A DNA stretch of 64,000 nt, taken from NCBI RefSeq assembly GCF_020873895.1, contig NZ_JAHWGT010000018.1:96376-160375 (forward strand). The letters are read 5' to 3'. The DNA comes from Streptomyces sp. DH12. GTDB lineage: Bacteria; Actinomycetota; Actinomycetes; Streptomycetales; Streptomycetaceae. The translations under genes were made by a program, and so were the position numbers. This document shows positions 1 to 7,819 of this stretch, piece by piece. Below the pieces are notes generated by a model, which saw only the letters and a list, made by a program, of their open reading frames with translations, was not told the DNA's origin and made no database searches. The first letter of the stretch is position 1; each line of letters starts with the position of its first letter.

Positions 1-131
1 GCGGCGCGGCCCGCGCGGAGGCCCTGCCCGCTCCCGCTCCCGTGCCCGCCGCCCAGTCCGCCGCCACCGAGTCCGCCGCCCGCACCCGTGCCCCTGCCGC
101 ACCGCCCTCCGGATGGGAGGAGTCCGCATGA
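1..131 (+). CDS. 3' end of an upstream gene, probably the partner ABC exporter half (partial)
   Basis: An open frame enters from the left edge (first complete codon at base 3) and stops at the TGA at 129-131. Its last 42 residues are almost entirely Ala, Pro, Arg and Ser, ending in GWEESA. Such a tail carries no recognisable domain. The stop overlaps the ATG of the next gene in an ATGA arrangement, which implies translational coupling. Streptomyces exporter halves commonly come in such tandem pairs forming heterodimers, so this is inferred to be the other half-transporter. That identity rests on context only. Confidence 0.5.
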   Translation, partial: GAARAEALPAPAPVPAAQSAATESAARTRAPAAPPSGWEESA

Positions 132-1915
132 CCGGCTCCGGCCTGGTACCGCCGCAGTACGACCCGGCGGCGCCGCGCTCCGCCACCACGCTGCCCGTCG
201 GCAGCCCCGCGACCGTGCGCCGGTACGTACGGGAGCTGCTGCGCCGCCACCGGCGGGCGTTCACGGTGCTCGTCGCGGTCAACGCCGTGGCGGTCGTCGC
301 CTCCATGGCCGGTCCGTACCTGCTCGGTTCGCTGGTGGACCGGCTCGCGGCCGGCGCGCGGGAGCTGCACCTGGGGCGGACCCTGCTGCTGTTCGCCGCG
401 GCGCTCGCCGTGCAGACGGTGTTCGTGCGGCTGGTGCGGCTGCGCGGAGCGATGCTCGGAGAGGAGACGCTGGCGGACCTGCGCGAGGACTTCCTCGTCC
501 GGTCGGTCCGGCTGCCGCCCGGCGTGCTGGAGCGCGCCGGGACGGGTGACCTGCTGTCGCGCGTCACCACCGACGTCGACCGGCTGGCCGAGGCCATGCG
601 GCAGGCCGTGCCGCAGCTGGCGATCGGCGTGGTCTGGGCGGCGCTGCTGCTCGGCGGGCTCGCGGTCACCGCGCCGCCGCTGGCGCTGTGCGTCCTGGTC
701 GCGGCGCCGCTGCTCGTCGCGGGTTGCCGCTGGTACTTCCGGCGGGCGCCCGCCGCGTACCGCTCGGAGGCCGCCGGGTACGCGGCGGTGGCCGCCGCGC
801 TCACCGAGACGGTCGACGCGGGCCGCACGGTGGAGGCCCACCGGCTCGGGGCGCGGCGGGTGGCGCTCTCCGACCGGCGGATCGGGCAGTGGACGGCGTG
901 GGAGCGGTACACGCTCGCGCTGCGCTCGGTGTTCCTCCCGGTCATCAGCCTCACCCACACCACGGTGCTCGCCTCGGTGCTGCTGATCGGCGGGACGTTC
1001 GTCCTCCAGGGCTGGCTGGACGTCGGCCGGCTGACCACCGGGGCGCTGCTCGCGCAGATGCTGGTGGAGCCGGTCGGGATCATCCTGCGCTGGTACGACG
1101 AGCTGCAGGTGGCGCAGGTGTCGCTGGCCCGGCTGGTCGGCGTGCGGGAGATCGAGCCGGACGCGGGGGACGCGTCGGTGCGGCCCGAGGGGCGGGAGGT
1201 GCGCGCGGACGAGGTGCGGTTCGGCTACCGGGAGGGCGTCGACGTGCTGCACCGGGTGTCGCTGGAGGTGCCGCCCGGGACGCGGCTCGCGCTGGTCGGT
1301 CCGTCGGGCGCCGGCAAGTCCACCTTGGGCCGGCTGCTCGCCGGGATCTACGCGCCGGGCTCGGGGCGGGTGACGCTCGGGGCGGCGGAGTTGGCGCGGA
1401 TGCCGGCCGAGCGGGTCCGGGAGCACGTGGCGCTGGTCAACCAGGAGCACCACGTCTTCGTCGGGTCGCTGCGGGACAACCTGCTGCTGGCGCGGGCCGG
1501 CGCGGACGACGGCGAGCTGTGGTCGGCGCTGGCCGCGGTCGGCGCCGACGGCTGGGCGCGGGCGCTGGAGGGCGGTCTCGGCGCCGAGGTCGGCTCGGGC
1601 GGGCTGGGGCTCACCCCGGCGCAGGCCCAGCAGGTGGCGCTGGCCCGGCTGGTGCTGGCGGATCCGCACACCCTGGTGCTGGACGAGGCGACCTCGCTGC
1701 TCGACCCGCGCGCCGCGCGCCACCTGGAGCGGTCGCTCGCCCGGGTGCTGGAGGGGCGTACGGTCGTCGCCATCGCGCACCGGCTGCACACCGCGCACGA
1801 CGCGGACCTGATCGCGGTGGTGGAGGGCGGCCGGATCACCGAGCTGGGCGGCCACGACGCGCTGGTGGCCGCGGACGGGGCGTACGCGGCGCTGTGGAGG
1901 TCCTGGCACGGGTAG
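128..1915 (+). CDS. ABC transporter half (fused membrane and ATPase domains), probable heterodimeric exporter subunit
   Basis: A 595-residue protein. The N-terminal half carries about six hydrophobic helices (residues about 50-330), and the C-terminal ATPase domain spans about 355-595. Walker A is GPSGAGKST (about 391-399), Walker B is LVLDEATS (about 516-523), and the switch His lies in AIAHRL. The ABC signature is degenerate: LTPAQAQ stands where LSGGQxQ is expected. One degenerate nucleotide site is characteristic of heterodimeric exporters, which fits the tandem upstream gene. The ATG at 128 was chosen over one at 113 because GGGAGGAG lies just upstream of 128 and the upstream stop overlaps it. 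The substrate is unknown. Confidence 0.9.
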   Translation: MTGSGLVPPQYDPAAPRSATTLPVGSPATVRRYVRELLRRHRRAFTVLVAVNAVAVVASMAGPYLLGSLVDRLAAGARELHLGRTLLLFAAALAVQTVFVRLVRLRGAMLGEETLADLREDFLVRSVRLPPGVLERAGTGDLLSRVTTDVDRLAEAMRQAVPQLAIGVVWAALLLGGLAVTAPPLALCVLVAAPLLVAGCRWYFRRAPAAYRSEAAGYAAVAAALTETVDAGRTVEAHRLGARRVALSDRRIGQWTAWERYTLALRSVFLPVISLTHTTVLASVLLIGGTFVLQGWLDVGRLTTGALLAQMLVEPVGIILRWYDELQVAQVSLARLVGVREIEPDAGDASVRPEGREVRADEVRFGYREGVDVLHRVSLEVPPGTRLALVGPSGAGKSTLGRLLAGIYAPGSGRVTLGAAELARMPAERVREHVALVNQEHHVFVGSLRDNLLLARAGADDGELWSALAAVGADGWARALEGGLGAEVGSGGLGLTPAQAQQVALARLVLADPHTLVLDEATSLLDPRAARHLERSLARVLEGRTVVAIAHRLHTAHDADLIAVVEGGRITELGGHDALVAADGAYAALWRSWHG

Positions 1916-1925
1916 CAACGGCGTT

Positions 1926-1990
1926 CCCCGGCGGTGGGCCGGCCTCCTCCCCCCGGGCCCGCCTCCTCCCCCGGCGGTGGGCCCGCCTCC
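1926..1990. repeat. 43-bp-spaced imperfect direct repeat
   Basis: The 22-base unit beginning CCCCGGCGGTGGGCC occurs at 1926-1947 and again at 1969-1990 with one mismatch. It lies in the noncoding gap downstream of the ABC exporter gene and may reflect replication slippage. No function is evident. Confidence 0.6.
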
Positions 1991-2030
1991 GTGGCGCCCG
2001 CCGGGTGCGGGCGGCGGCAAGGCGGGAGCC

Positions 2031-2090
2031 GTTCCGACGGACGGCGTTCCGACGGACGGCGTTCCGACGGACGGCGTTCCGACGGACGGC
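2031..2090. repeat. Four perfect tandem copies of a 15-bp unit
   Basis: The unit GTTCCGACGGACGGC is repeated exactly four times (2031, 2046, 2061, 2076), followed by a degenerate GGCGAGGCGGAC-type continuation to about 2115. It sits in the gap between the convergent ABC exporter and YdjM-like genes. It is a multiple of three and would be translatable, but no start or domain supports a gene here. It looks like a small variable-number tandem repeat. Confidence 0.9.
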
Positions 2091-2118
2091 GGCGAGGCGG
2101 ACGGCGGCGAGGCGGGTG

Positions 2119-2910
2119 TCAGACCACGCCGAGCGCGAAGGCGCCGCCCACGCCGCCGAGCACCATGAACACCGGCATCAGGACCCGCACCTCGACCCAG
2201 CTGCCCGCCCGGAAGCGCAGCGGCTTGGGCGGGCCGATCGGGTACCAGCGCTTGCCCGCGACCGGTATCGGCCACAGGATCGGGCAGCCGGAGACGGTGA
2301 GGGCGTCGCCGACGTCGTGGACCAGCGCGCCGAGCACGATGGGCAGCCCCAGCCACAGGTACTCCTGCCCCGGCGCGTCGAACAGCCAGTTCGCGCCGTT
2401 GCCGGGCTGGTCCAGGATGCCCGCGAGGATCCACGCGCCGGCCGCGCCCAGCAGCCACACGAGGATGTCGCTGGAGACCCGGGCGGCCCGCCACAGCAGC
2501 CCCTCGACGGCCAGGACGACATGGACGAAGAGGAGCGCGAGGACCGCCCACCGGCCGCCCTCGACGGCGAGCGCCGAGGCGCCGGCTCCGATGGCGACCG
2601 CCCACACCCAGGTGTGCGTCAGGGTCCGGTGGCCGCCGCTGCGGCGCGCGTCGGCGCGGGTGCGGGTGGCCTTGTAGACGGCGTAGGAGAGCTTGTCGAC
2701 GACCTCGCACAGCCACTTGGACAGCGGTCCGAAGGCGCGCGAGATCGTCGCCGACTTGTGGTCGAGGTCGGGGGCGAGGGCCGCGCCGGCGCATATCAGC
2801 GCTCCGACGACGAGGACGGGCCACGGCATGGCGTGGCCGGCCGCCGCGGCGGCGGCGCCCACGCCGAGCCAGGCCGCCGCCCCGGAGAGTGAGTGCGCCG
2901 GTCCCATCAT
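2119..2910 (-). CDS. YdjM-type membrane-bound metal-dependent hydrolase
   Basis: A 263-residue integral membrane protein. The N-terminus MMGPAHSLSG, then the APDLDHKSAT motif (about 46-55) and GGHRTLTHTW (about 93-102), match the conserved Asp/His pattern of the YdjM/DUF457 inner-membrane hydrolase family. These residues would bind a metal at the membrane face. Several hydrophobic segments follow. An ATG three bases downstream (2907) is an equally good start. The gene is convergent with the ABC exporter and divergent from the helicase. The substrate of this family in actinobacteria is not established. Confidence 0.8.
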   Translation of the reverse strand: MMGPAHSLSGAAAWLGVGAAAAAAGHAMPWPVLVVGALICAGAALAPDLDHKSATISRAFGPLSKWLCEVVDKLSYAVYKATRTRADARRSGGHRTLTHTWVWAVAIGAGASALAVEGGRWAVLALLFVHVVLAVEGLLWRAARVSSDILVWLLGAAGAWILAGILDQPGNGANWLFDAPGQEYLWLGLPIVLGALVHDVGDALTVSGCPILWPIPVAGKRWYPIGPPKPLRFRAGSWVEVRVLMPVFMVLGGVGGAFALGVV

Positions 2911-3029
2911 GGTGCGAGCCGCCCCCGTGTCGTGTGGTGGTGCCGAGTTGACGGCACAGGCTACCGCTCATGATCTTGGACCCGGTGGCCGGTTCCGCCT
3001 TCGCGGCGGAAGCCAGGCAAGATGGGGGC

Positions 3030-5543
3030 GTGACCCTTATCGATCAGCTGCCGCAGACCGCCGATCCCGATGCCCTCTTCGAGGCCTTCTCGTCCTGGGC
3101 GGAGGGCCGCGGCATCTCCCTCTACCCGGCCCAGGAGGAGGCGCTGATCGAGGTCGTGTCGGGCGCCAACGTGATCCTGTCCACGCCGACCGGCTCCGGC
3201 AAGAGCCTGGTCGCGGCGGCGGCCCACTTCACGGCACTCGCCAACGACCAGGTGACGTTCTACACGGCGCCGATCAAGGCGCTCGTGTCGGAGAAGTTCT
3301 TCGACCTGTGCAAGCTCTTCGGGACCGAGAACGTCGGCATGCTCACCGGCGACGCGTCGGTGAACGCCGACGCCCCGGTGATCTGCTGCACGGCCGAGGT
3401 GCTCGCCTCGATCGCGCTGCGCGACGGCCGGAACGCCGACATCGGCCAGGTCGTCATGGACGAGTTCCACTTCTACGCGGAGCCCGACCGCGGCTGGGCC
3501 TGGCAGATCCCGCTGCTGGAGCTGCCGCAGGCGCAGTTCGTGCTGATGTCGGCGACGCTCGGCGACGTGTCGATGTTCGAGAAGGACCTCACCCGCCGCA
3601 CGGGCCGCCCGACGGCGGTGGTCCGCTCGGCGACGCGGCCGGTCCCCCTCTCGTACGAGTACCGGCTCACGCCCATCACGGAGACGTTGACGGAGCTGCT
3701 GGAGACCAGGCAGGCGCCCGTCTACATCGTCCACTTCACGCAGGCGCAGGCCGTGGAGCGGGCGCAGTCGCTGATGAGCATCAACATGTGCTCACGCGAG
3801 GAGAAGGACCGGATCGCCGAGCTGATCGGCGGCTTCCGCTTCACCACCACGTTCGGCAGGAACCTCTCGCGGTACGTGCGGCACGGCATCGGCGTGCACC
3901 ACGCGGGCATGCTGCCCAAGTACCGGCGGCTGGTGGAGAAGCTCGCCCAGGCGGGGCTGCTGAAGGTCATCTGCGGGACGGACACCCTCGGTGTCGGCGT
4001 CAACGTCCCCATCCGCACCGTGCTGTTCACCGCGCTCACCAAGTACGACGGCACCCGGGTGCGCACGCTGCGGGCCCGGGAGTTCCACCAGATCGCGGGC
4101 CGCGCCGGGCGGGCGGGCTTCGACACGGCCGGGTTCGTGGTGGCGCAGGCGCCCGAGCACGTCATCGAGAACGAGAAGGCGCTCGCCAAGGCGGGCGACG
4201 ACCCGAAGAAGCGCCGCAAGGTGGTCCGCAAGAAGGCCCCGGAAGGGTTCGTCGGCTGGACCGAGACCACCTTCGAGAAGCTGATCGCCTCCGAGCCCGA
4301 GCCGCTGACCTCCCGCTTCCGCGTCACCCACACCATGCTGCTGTCGGTGATCGCCCGCCCCGGCGACGCCTTCACCGCCATGCGCCGGCTGCTGGAGGAC
4401 AACCACGAGCCGCGCAGGAACCAGCTGCGGCACATCCGCCGCGCCATCGCGATCTATCGTTCGCTGCTCGACGGCGGTGTGGTGGAGCAGCTGGACGAGC
4501 CGGACGCCGAGGGGCGCAGGATCCGGCTGACCGTCGACCTCCAGCAGGACTTCGCGCTCAACCAGCCGCTGTCGACGTTCGCGCTCGCCGCGTTCGACCT
4601 GCTCGACCCGGAGTCCCCGTCGTACGCCCTCGACATGGTGTCGGTGGTCGAGTCGACGCTGGACGACCCGCGCCAGATCCTCGCCGCCCAGCAGAACAAG
4701 GCGCGCGGCGAGGCGGTCGGCGCGATGAAGGCGGACGGCGTCGAGTACGAGGAGCGGATGGAGCGGCTCCAGGAGGTCTCGTACCCCAAGCCGCTGGAGG
4801 AGCTGCTGTGGCACGCGTACAACACCTACCGGACGTCGCACCCGTGGGTCGGTGACCACCCCGTCTCCCCGAAGTCCGTCATCCGCGACATGTACGAGCG
4901 GGCGCTGACCTTCACGGAGTTCACCTCGCACTACGAGCTGGCGCGGACCGAGGGCATCGTCCTGCGGTACCTGGCGTCCGCGTACAAGGCGCTGGACCAC
5001 ACCATCCCGGACGACCTGAAGACGGAGGACCTGGAGGACCTGATCGCCTGGCTGGGCGAGATGGTGCGGCAGGTCGACTCCTCGCTGCTGGACGAGTGGG
5101 AGCAGCTGGCCAACCCGGAGGTCGAGACGGCCGAGGAGGCGCAGGAGAAGGCCGACCAGGTCAAGCCGGTCACGGCCAACGCCCGTGCCTTCCGGGTCCT
5201 GGTGCGCAACGCCCTCTTCCGCCGCGTGGAGCTGGCCGCGCTGGACCAGCTCGCCGAACTGGGCGAGATGGACGGCGAGTCCGGCTGGGACGAGGAGCGG
5301 TGGGCGGAGGCGATGGACGCGTACTGGGACGAGTACGACGACCTCGGCACCGGCCCGGACGCGCGCGGCCCGAAGCTGCTGTCGATCGAGGAGGACCCCG
5401 CGCACGGCCTGTGGCGCGTCCGGCAGACCTTCGCCGACCCGAACGGCGACCATGACTGGGGCATCAGCGCGGAGGTGGACCTGGCGGCCTCGGACGAGGA
5501 GGGCCGGGCGGTCCTGCGCGTCACCGACGTCGGCCAGCTCTGA
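3030..5543 (+). CDS. Ski2-like DEAD/DEAH-box RNA helicase with C-terminal DUF3516
   Basis: An 837-residue cytoplasmic helicase. Walker A is STPTGSGKS (about 51-59). Motif II appears as VMDEFHF (about 142-148), motif III as SATLGD, and motif VI as QIAGRAGRAG (about 354-363). The order and spacing match superfamily 2 Ski2-like helicases. The long helical C-terminal half matches the actinobacterial DUF3516 architecture. A GTG at 3030 preceded by a G-rich run was preferred to an ATG at 2970 because the conserved start reads VTLIDQLP. An RNA-processing role is inferred from the family. The downstream tesB begins 12 bases after its stop, so the two may be co-transcribed. Confidence 0.9.
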   Translation: MTLIDQLPQTADPDALFEAFSSWAEGRGISLYPAQEEALIEVVSGANVILSTPTGSGKSLVAAAAHFTALANDQVTFYTAPIKALVSEKFFDLCKLFGTENVGMLTGDASVNADAPVICCTAEVLASIALRDGRNADIGQVVMDEFHFYAEPDRGWAWQIPLLELPQAQFVLMSATLGDVSMFEKDLTRRTGRPTAVVRSATRPVPLSYEYRLTPITETLTELLETRQAPVYIVHFTQAQAVERAQSLMSINMCSREEKDRIAELIGGFRFTTTFGRNLSRYVRHGIGVHHAGMLPKYRRLVEKLAQAGLLKVICGTDTLGVGVNVPIRTVLFTALTKYDGTRVRTLRAREFHQIAGRAGRAGFDTAGFVVAQAPEHVIENEKALAKAGDDPKKRRKVVRKKAPEGFVGWTETTFEKLIASEPEPLTSRFRVTHTMLLSVIARPGDAFTAMRRLLEDNHEPRRNQLRHIRRAIAIYRSLLDGGVVEQLDEPDAEGRRIRLTVDLQQDFALNQPLSTFALAAFDLLDPESPSYALDMVSVVESTLDDPRQILAAQQNKARGEAVGAMKADGVEYEERMERLQEVSYPKPLEELLWHAYNTYRTSHPWVGDHPVSPKSVIRDMYERALTFTEFTSHYELARTEGIVLRYLASAYKALDHTIPDDLKTEDLEDLIAWLGEMVRQVDSSLLDEWEQLANPEVETAEEAQEKADQVKPVTANARAFRVLVRNALFRRVELAALDQLAELGEMDGESGWDEERWAEAMDAYWDEYDDLGTGPDARGPKLLSIEEDPAHGLWRVRQTFADPNGDHDWGISAEVDLAASDEEGRAVLRVTDVGQL

Positions 5544-5555
5544 AAGGACCCGTGG

Positions 5556-6422
5556 ATGACGAACCCCGCCGAGAGACTCGTCGACCTGCTCGACCTGGAG
5601 CAAATCGAGGTCGACATCTTCCGCGGCGCCAGCCCGCAGGAGTCCCTGCAACGGGTCTTCGGCGGGCAGGTCGCCGGGCAGGCCCTGGTCGCCGCCGGCC
5701 GGACGACGGACGGCGGCCGGCCGGTCCACTCGCTGCACGCGTACTTCCTGCGGCCGGGCATCCCCGGCGTGCCGATCGTGTACCAGGTCGAGCGGGTACG
5801 GGACGGCAGGTCGTTCACGACCCGCCGGGTCACCGCGATCCAGCAGGGCAGGACGATCTTCAATCTGACGGCCTCCTTCCACCAGCCGGAGGAGGCGGGC
5901 TTCGAGCACCAGCTGCCGCCGCGGCTCGACTTCCCGCCGCCGGAGGAGCTGCCGTCGGTCACGGACGAGATCCGCGAGCACCTGGGCGCGCTGCCGGAGT
6001 CGCTGGAGCGGATGGCTCGCCGCCAGCCGTTCGATATCCGCTACGTCGACCGGCTGCGCTGGACGCGGGAGGAGGTCGAGGAGGCCGACCCGCGGAGCGC
6101 GGTGTGGATGCGCGCGGTGGGCCCGCTCGGCGACGACCCGCTGATCCACACGTGCGCGCTGACGTACGCCTCCGACATGACCCTGCTGGACGCGGTCCGC
6201 ATCCCGGTCGAGCCGCTGTGGGGGCCGCGGGGCTTCGACATGGCGTCGCTGGACCACGCGATGTGGTTCCACCGCCCCTTCCGCACCGACGAGTGGTTCC
6301 TGTACGACCAGGAGTCCCCCATCGCGACGGGCGGCCGGGGCCTGGCGCGCGGCCGGATCTACGACCGCGAGGGCCGGCTGCTGGTGTCGGTGGTGCAGGA
6401 GGGGCTGTTCCGCCGCCACTGA
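5556..6422 (+). CDS. tesB: Acyl-CoA thioesterase II
   Basis: A 288-residue double-hotdog thioesterase that hydrolyses acyl-CoA to free acid and CoA. The N-terminal hotdog carries FGGQVAGQAL (about 29-38) and VHSLHAYFLRPG. The C-terminal hotdog carries SLDHAMWFHRPFRTDEW and ends in GGRGLARGRIYDREGRL. These segments and the length match TesB. The ATG at 5556 follows AAAGGACC at suitable spacing. It lies immediately behind the helicase gene. Substrate chain length cannot be read from sequence. Confidence 0.93.
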   Translation: MTNPAERLVDLLDLEQIEVDIFRGASPQESLQRVFGGQVAGQALVAAGRTTDGGRPVHSLHAYFLRPGIPGVPIVYQVERVRDGRSFTTRRVTAIQQGRTIFNLTASFHQPEEAGFEHQLPPRLDFPPPEELPSVTDEIREHLGALPESLERMARRQPFDIRYVDRLRWTREEVEEADPRSAVWMRAVGPLGDDPLIHTCALTYASDMTLLDAVRIPVEPLWGPRGFDMASLDHAMWFHRPFRTDEWFLYDQESPIATGGRGLARGRIYDREGRLLVSVVQEGLFRRH

Positions 6423-6425
6423 GCG

Positions 6426-6635
6426 TCACAGGCCCGGCAACGCCTCCTGATCGACCTCGTGGCGCCGCGCCCTGATGTCGGGCCCGGCCGGATGCAGTCT
6501 GGCATCGCAGGCGGGCCCGAGGCCGGTGCGCCGGGAGGCGGCGCCGGTCAGCGGCCGCCCGCACAGCCGGCACCGCACCGGCCGCGGGCCGGGGGCGACG
6601 GTCTCGGTCTCCAGCGGAGGCTGTTCCTGGTCCAC
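6426..6635 (-). CDS. Small cysteine-motif protein of the DUF6011 type
   Basis: A 69-residue protein with GTG start. It contains CRLCGRPLTGAASR (about 22-35) followed by GLGPAC (about 38-43), a CxxC...C arrangement suggesting a small treble-clef or zinc-ribbon. This pattern is recurrent in short Streptomyces proteins annotated DUF6011. The C-terminus is basic then acidic. It is convergent with tesB, ending three bases beyond it. Its function is unknown; nucleic-acid binding is only a guess from the motif. Confidence 0.7.
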   Translation of the reverse strand: MDQEQPPLETETVAPGPRPVRCRLCGRPLTGAASRRTGLGPACDARLHPAGPDIRARRHEVDQEALPGL

Positions 6636-6708
6636 ACCCGCCTGTCTACCAGGCGGGGCGTGCTTTGATCGACCCTGTTGTCAGTGCCCGTCCGAGGAGG
6701 AGTCCCGC

Positions 6709-7197
6709 ATGTCCCTGTACGACATCCCGCTGCGCAGTCTGTCCGGTGAGGCGACGACCCTGGCCGAGTACAAGGGCCAGGTGGTCCTGGTGGTCAACGT
6801 CGCCTCGAAGTGCGGCCTGACCCCGCAGTACGAGGGCCTGGAGCGGCTCCAGAAGGCGTACGGCGCCCGGGGCTTCACGGTGCTGGGCGTGCCGTGCAAC
6901 CAGTTCGGCGGCCAGGAGCCGGGCACGGCGGAGGAGATCGGCGCGTTCTGCTCGGCGACGTACGGCGTGACGTTCCCGATGCTGGAGAAGACGGACGTCA
7001 ACGGCCCGGGCCGGCACCCGCTGTACGCGGAGCTGACGAAGACCGCGGACGTGGACGGCCAGGCCGGGGACGTCCAGTGGAACTTCGAGAAGTTCCTGAT
7101 CTCCCCGCAGGGCGAGGTCACCCGCTTCCGCCCGCGCACGGAGCCGGACGCGGCCGAGCTGGTCGCGGCGATCGAGGCGCGGCTGCCGGGGGCCTGA
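6709..7197 (+). CDS. Glutathione-peroxidase-family thiol peroxidase
   Basis: A 162-residue protein matching the GPx fold. The peroxidatic residue is Cys, not Sec, in NVASKCGLTPQY (Cys at about 36). It is followed by CNQFGGQEPG (about 64-73) and the WNFEKFL tryptophan/asparagine motif (about 126-132), which complete the catalytic tetrad. Actinobacteria generally lack glutathione, so thioredoxin or mycothiol-linked reductants are likely. The ATG at 6709 lies eight bases after GAGGAGG. It is a single-gene unit convergent with the nuclease gene. Confidence 0.93.
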   Translation: MSLYDIPLRSLSGEATTLAEYKGQVVLVVNVASKCGLTPQYEGLERLQKAYGARGFTVLGVPCNQFGGQEPGTAEEIGAFCSATYGVTFPMLEKTDVNGPGRHPLYAELTKTADVDGQAGDVQWNFEKFLISPQGEVTRFRPRTEPDAAELVAAIEARLPGA

Positions 7198-7203
7198 CGG
7201 GCG

Positions 7204-7767
7204 TCAGGGGGCCGGGCACGCGGACCACAGGCCCGCGCCGGCCTGGCGGGCCGCGGCCTGGGCCTCCGTCATCGTCTTCCAGTGCTTGTCGTTCGGCTCG
7301 AACAGCACGCTGGTGGCGTGGCCGCTGCGGACGAGGGACTCGTTGACGAAGACGCCCCTGTCGTTCCAGACGTAGAGCAGGTACCGGTCGAAGCGGTCCT
7401 TGAGTTCGACGTCGCGTTCCGTGCGCAGCCTGCTGCCGACGGGCAGGAGTTCGGCGGTCCGGGCGGTGGCCTCGCGGCTGAAGCAGTCGCCCCGCTCGGG
7501 GGCGTCGACCTCCAGCAGGCGGACGCGCGCGACGGTGCCGTCGGGGATGACCCTGCCGTCGCCCCGCACCTCGACGGTGTCGCCGTCGATGACGCGCAGC
7601 ACGACCGGTCCGCGCGGCCTGCTCGGATCCGGCTCGCCGGCGGTCGCGGTAGGCAGCGGTCCGGCGAGGCCCACGGCGGCGGCGAGGGAGACCGCGACGG
7701 CGCCGGACCGGCTCCTGCGGCGCCGCGAGTGCCCCGAGTCCCCCGGGTGCCCTGTGGAAAGGTGCAT
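7204..7767 (-). CDS. Secreted staphylococcal-nuclease-like (thermonuclease) protein
   Basis: A 187-residue protein. A basic N-terminus (RRRRSRSG) is followed by a hydrophobic stretch and an Ala-rich cleavage region near residue 44, indicating a signal peptide. The mature domain shows VLRVIDGDTVEV, VRLLEVDAPERG and KDRFDRYLLYVW, which carry the SNase Asp, Arg and Glu catalytic positions. The extra tail includes KHWKTMTEAQAAAR. The likely role is extracellular nucleic acid degradation in a calcium-dependent manner, from family knowledge. Confidence 0.85.
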   Translation of the reverse strand: MHLSTGHPGDSGHSRRRRSRSGAVAVSLAAAVGLAGPLPTATAGEPDPSRPRGPVVLRVIDGDTVEVRGDGRVIPDGTVARVRLLEVDAPERGDCFSREATARTAELLPVGSRLRTERDVELKDRFDRYLLYVWNDRGVFVNESLVRSGHATSVLFEPNDKHWKTMTEAQAAARQAGAGLWSACPAP

Positions 7768-7819
7768 GTCGCCCCCTCTCGTCCGGGTTCCCCCACTCAG
7801 TACAGCACCGTGGCTCGGG

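Noticed and set aside
2031-2115. CRISPR-like array
   Set aside because: The repeats are directly adjacent with no spacers and no cas genes are present.
688-2892. A 734-codon open frame across the ABC exporter gene and the repeats
   Set aside because: Its product is Arg/Gly/Ala low complexity, the shadow of the exporter gene in another frame; such frames are long by chance at this G+C content.
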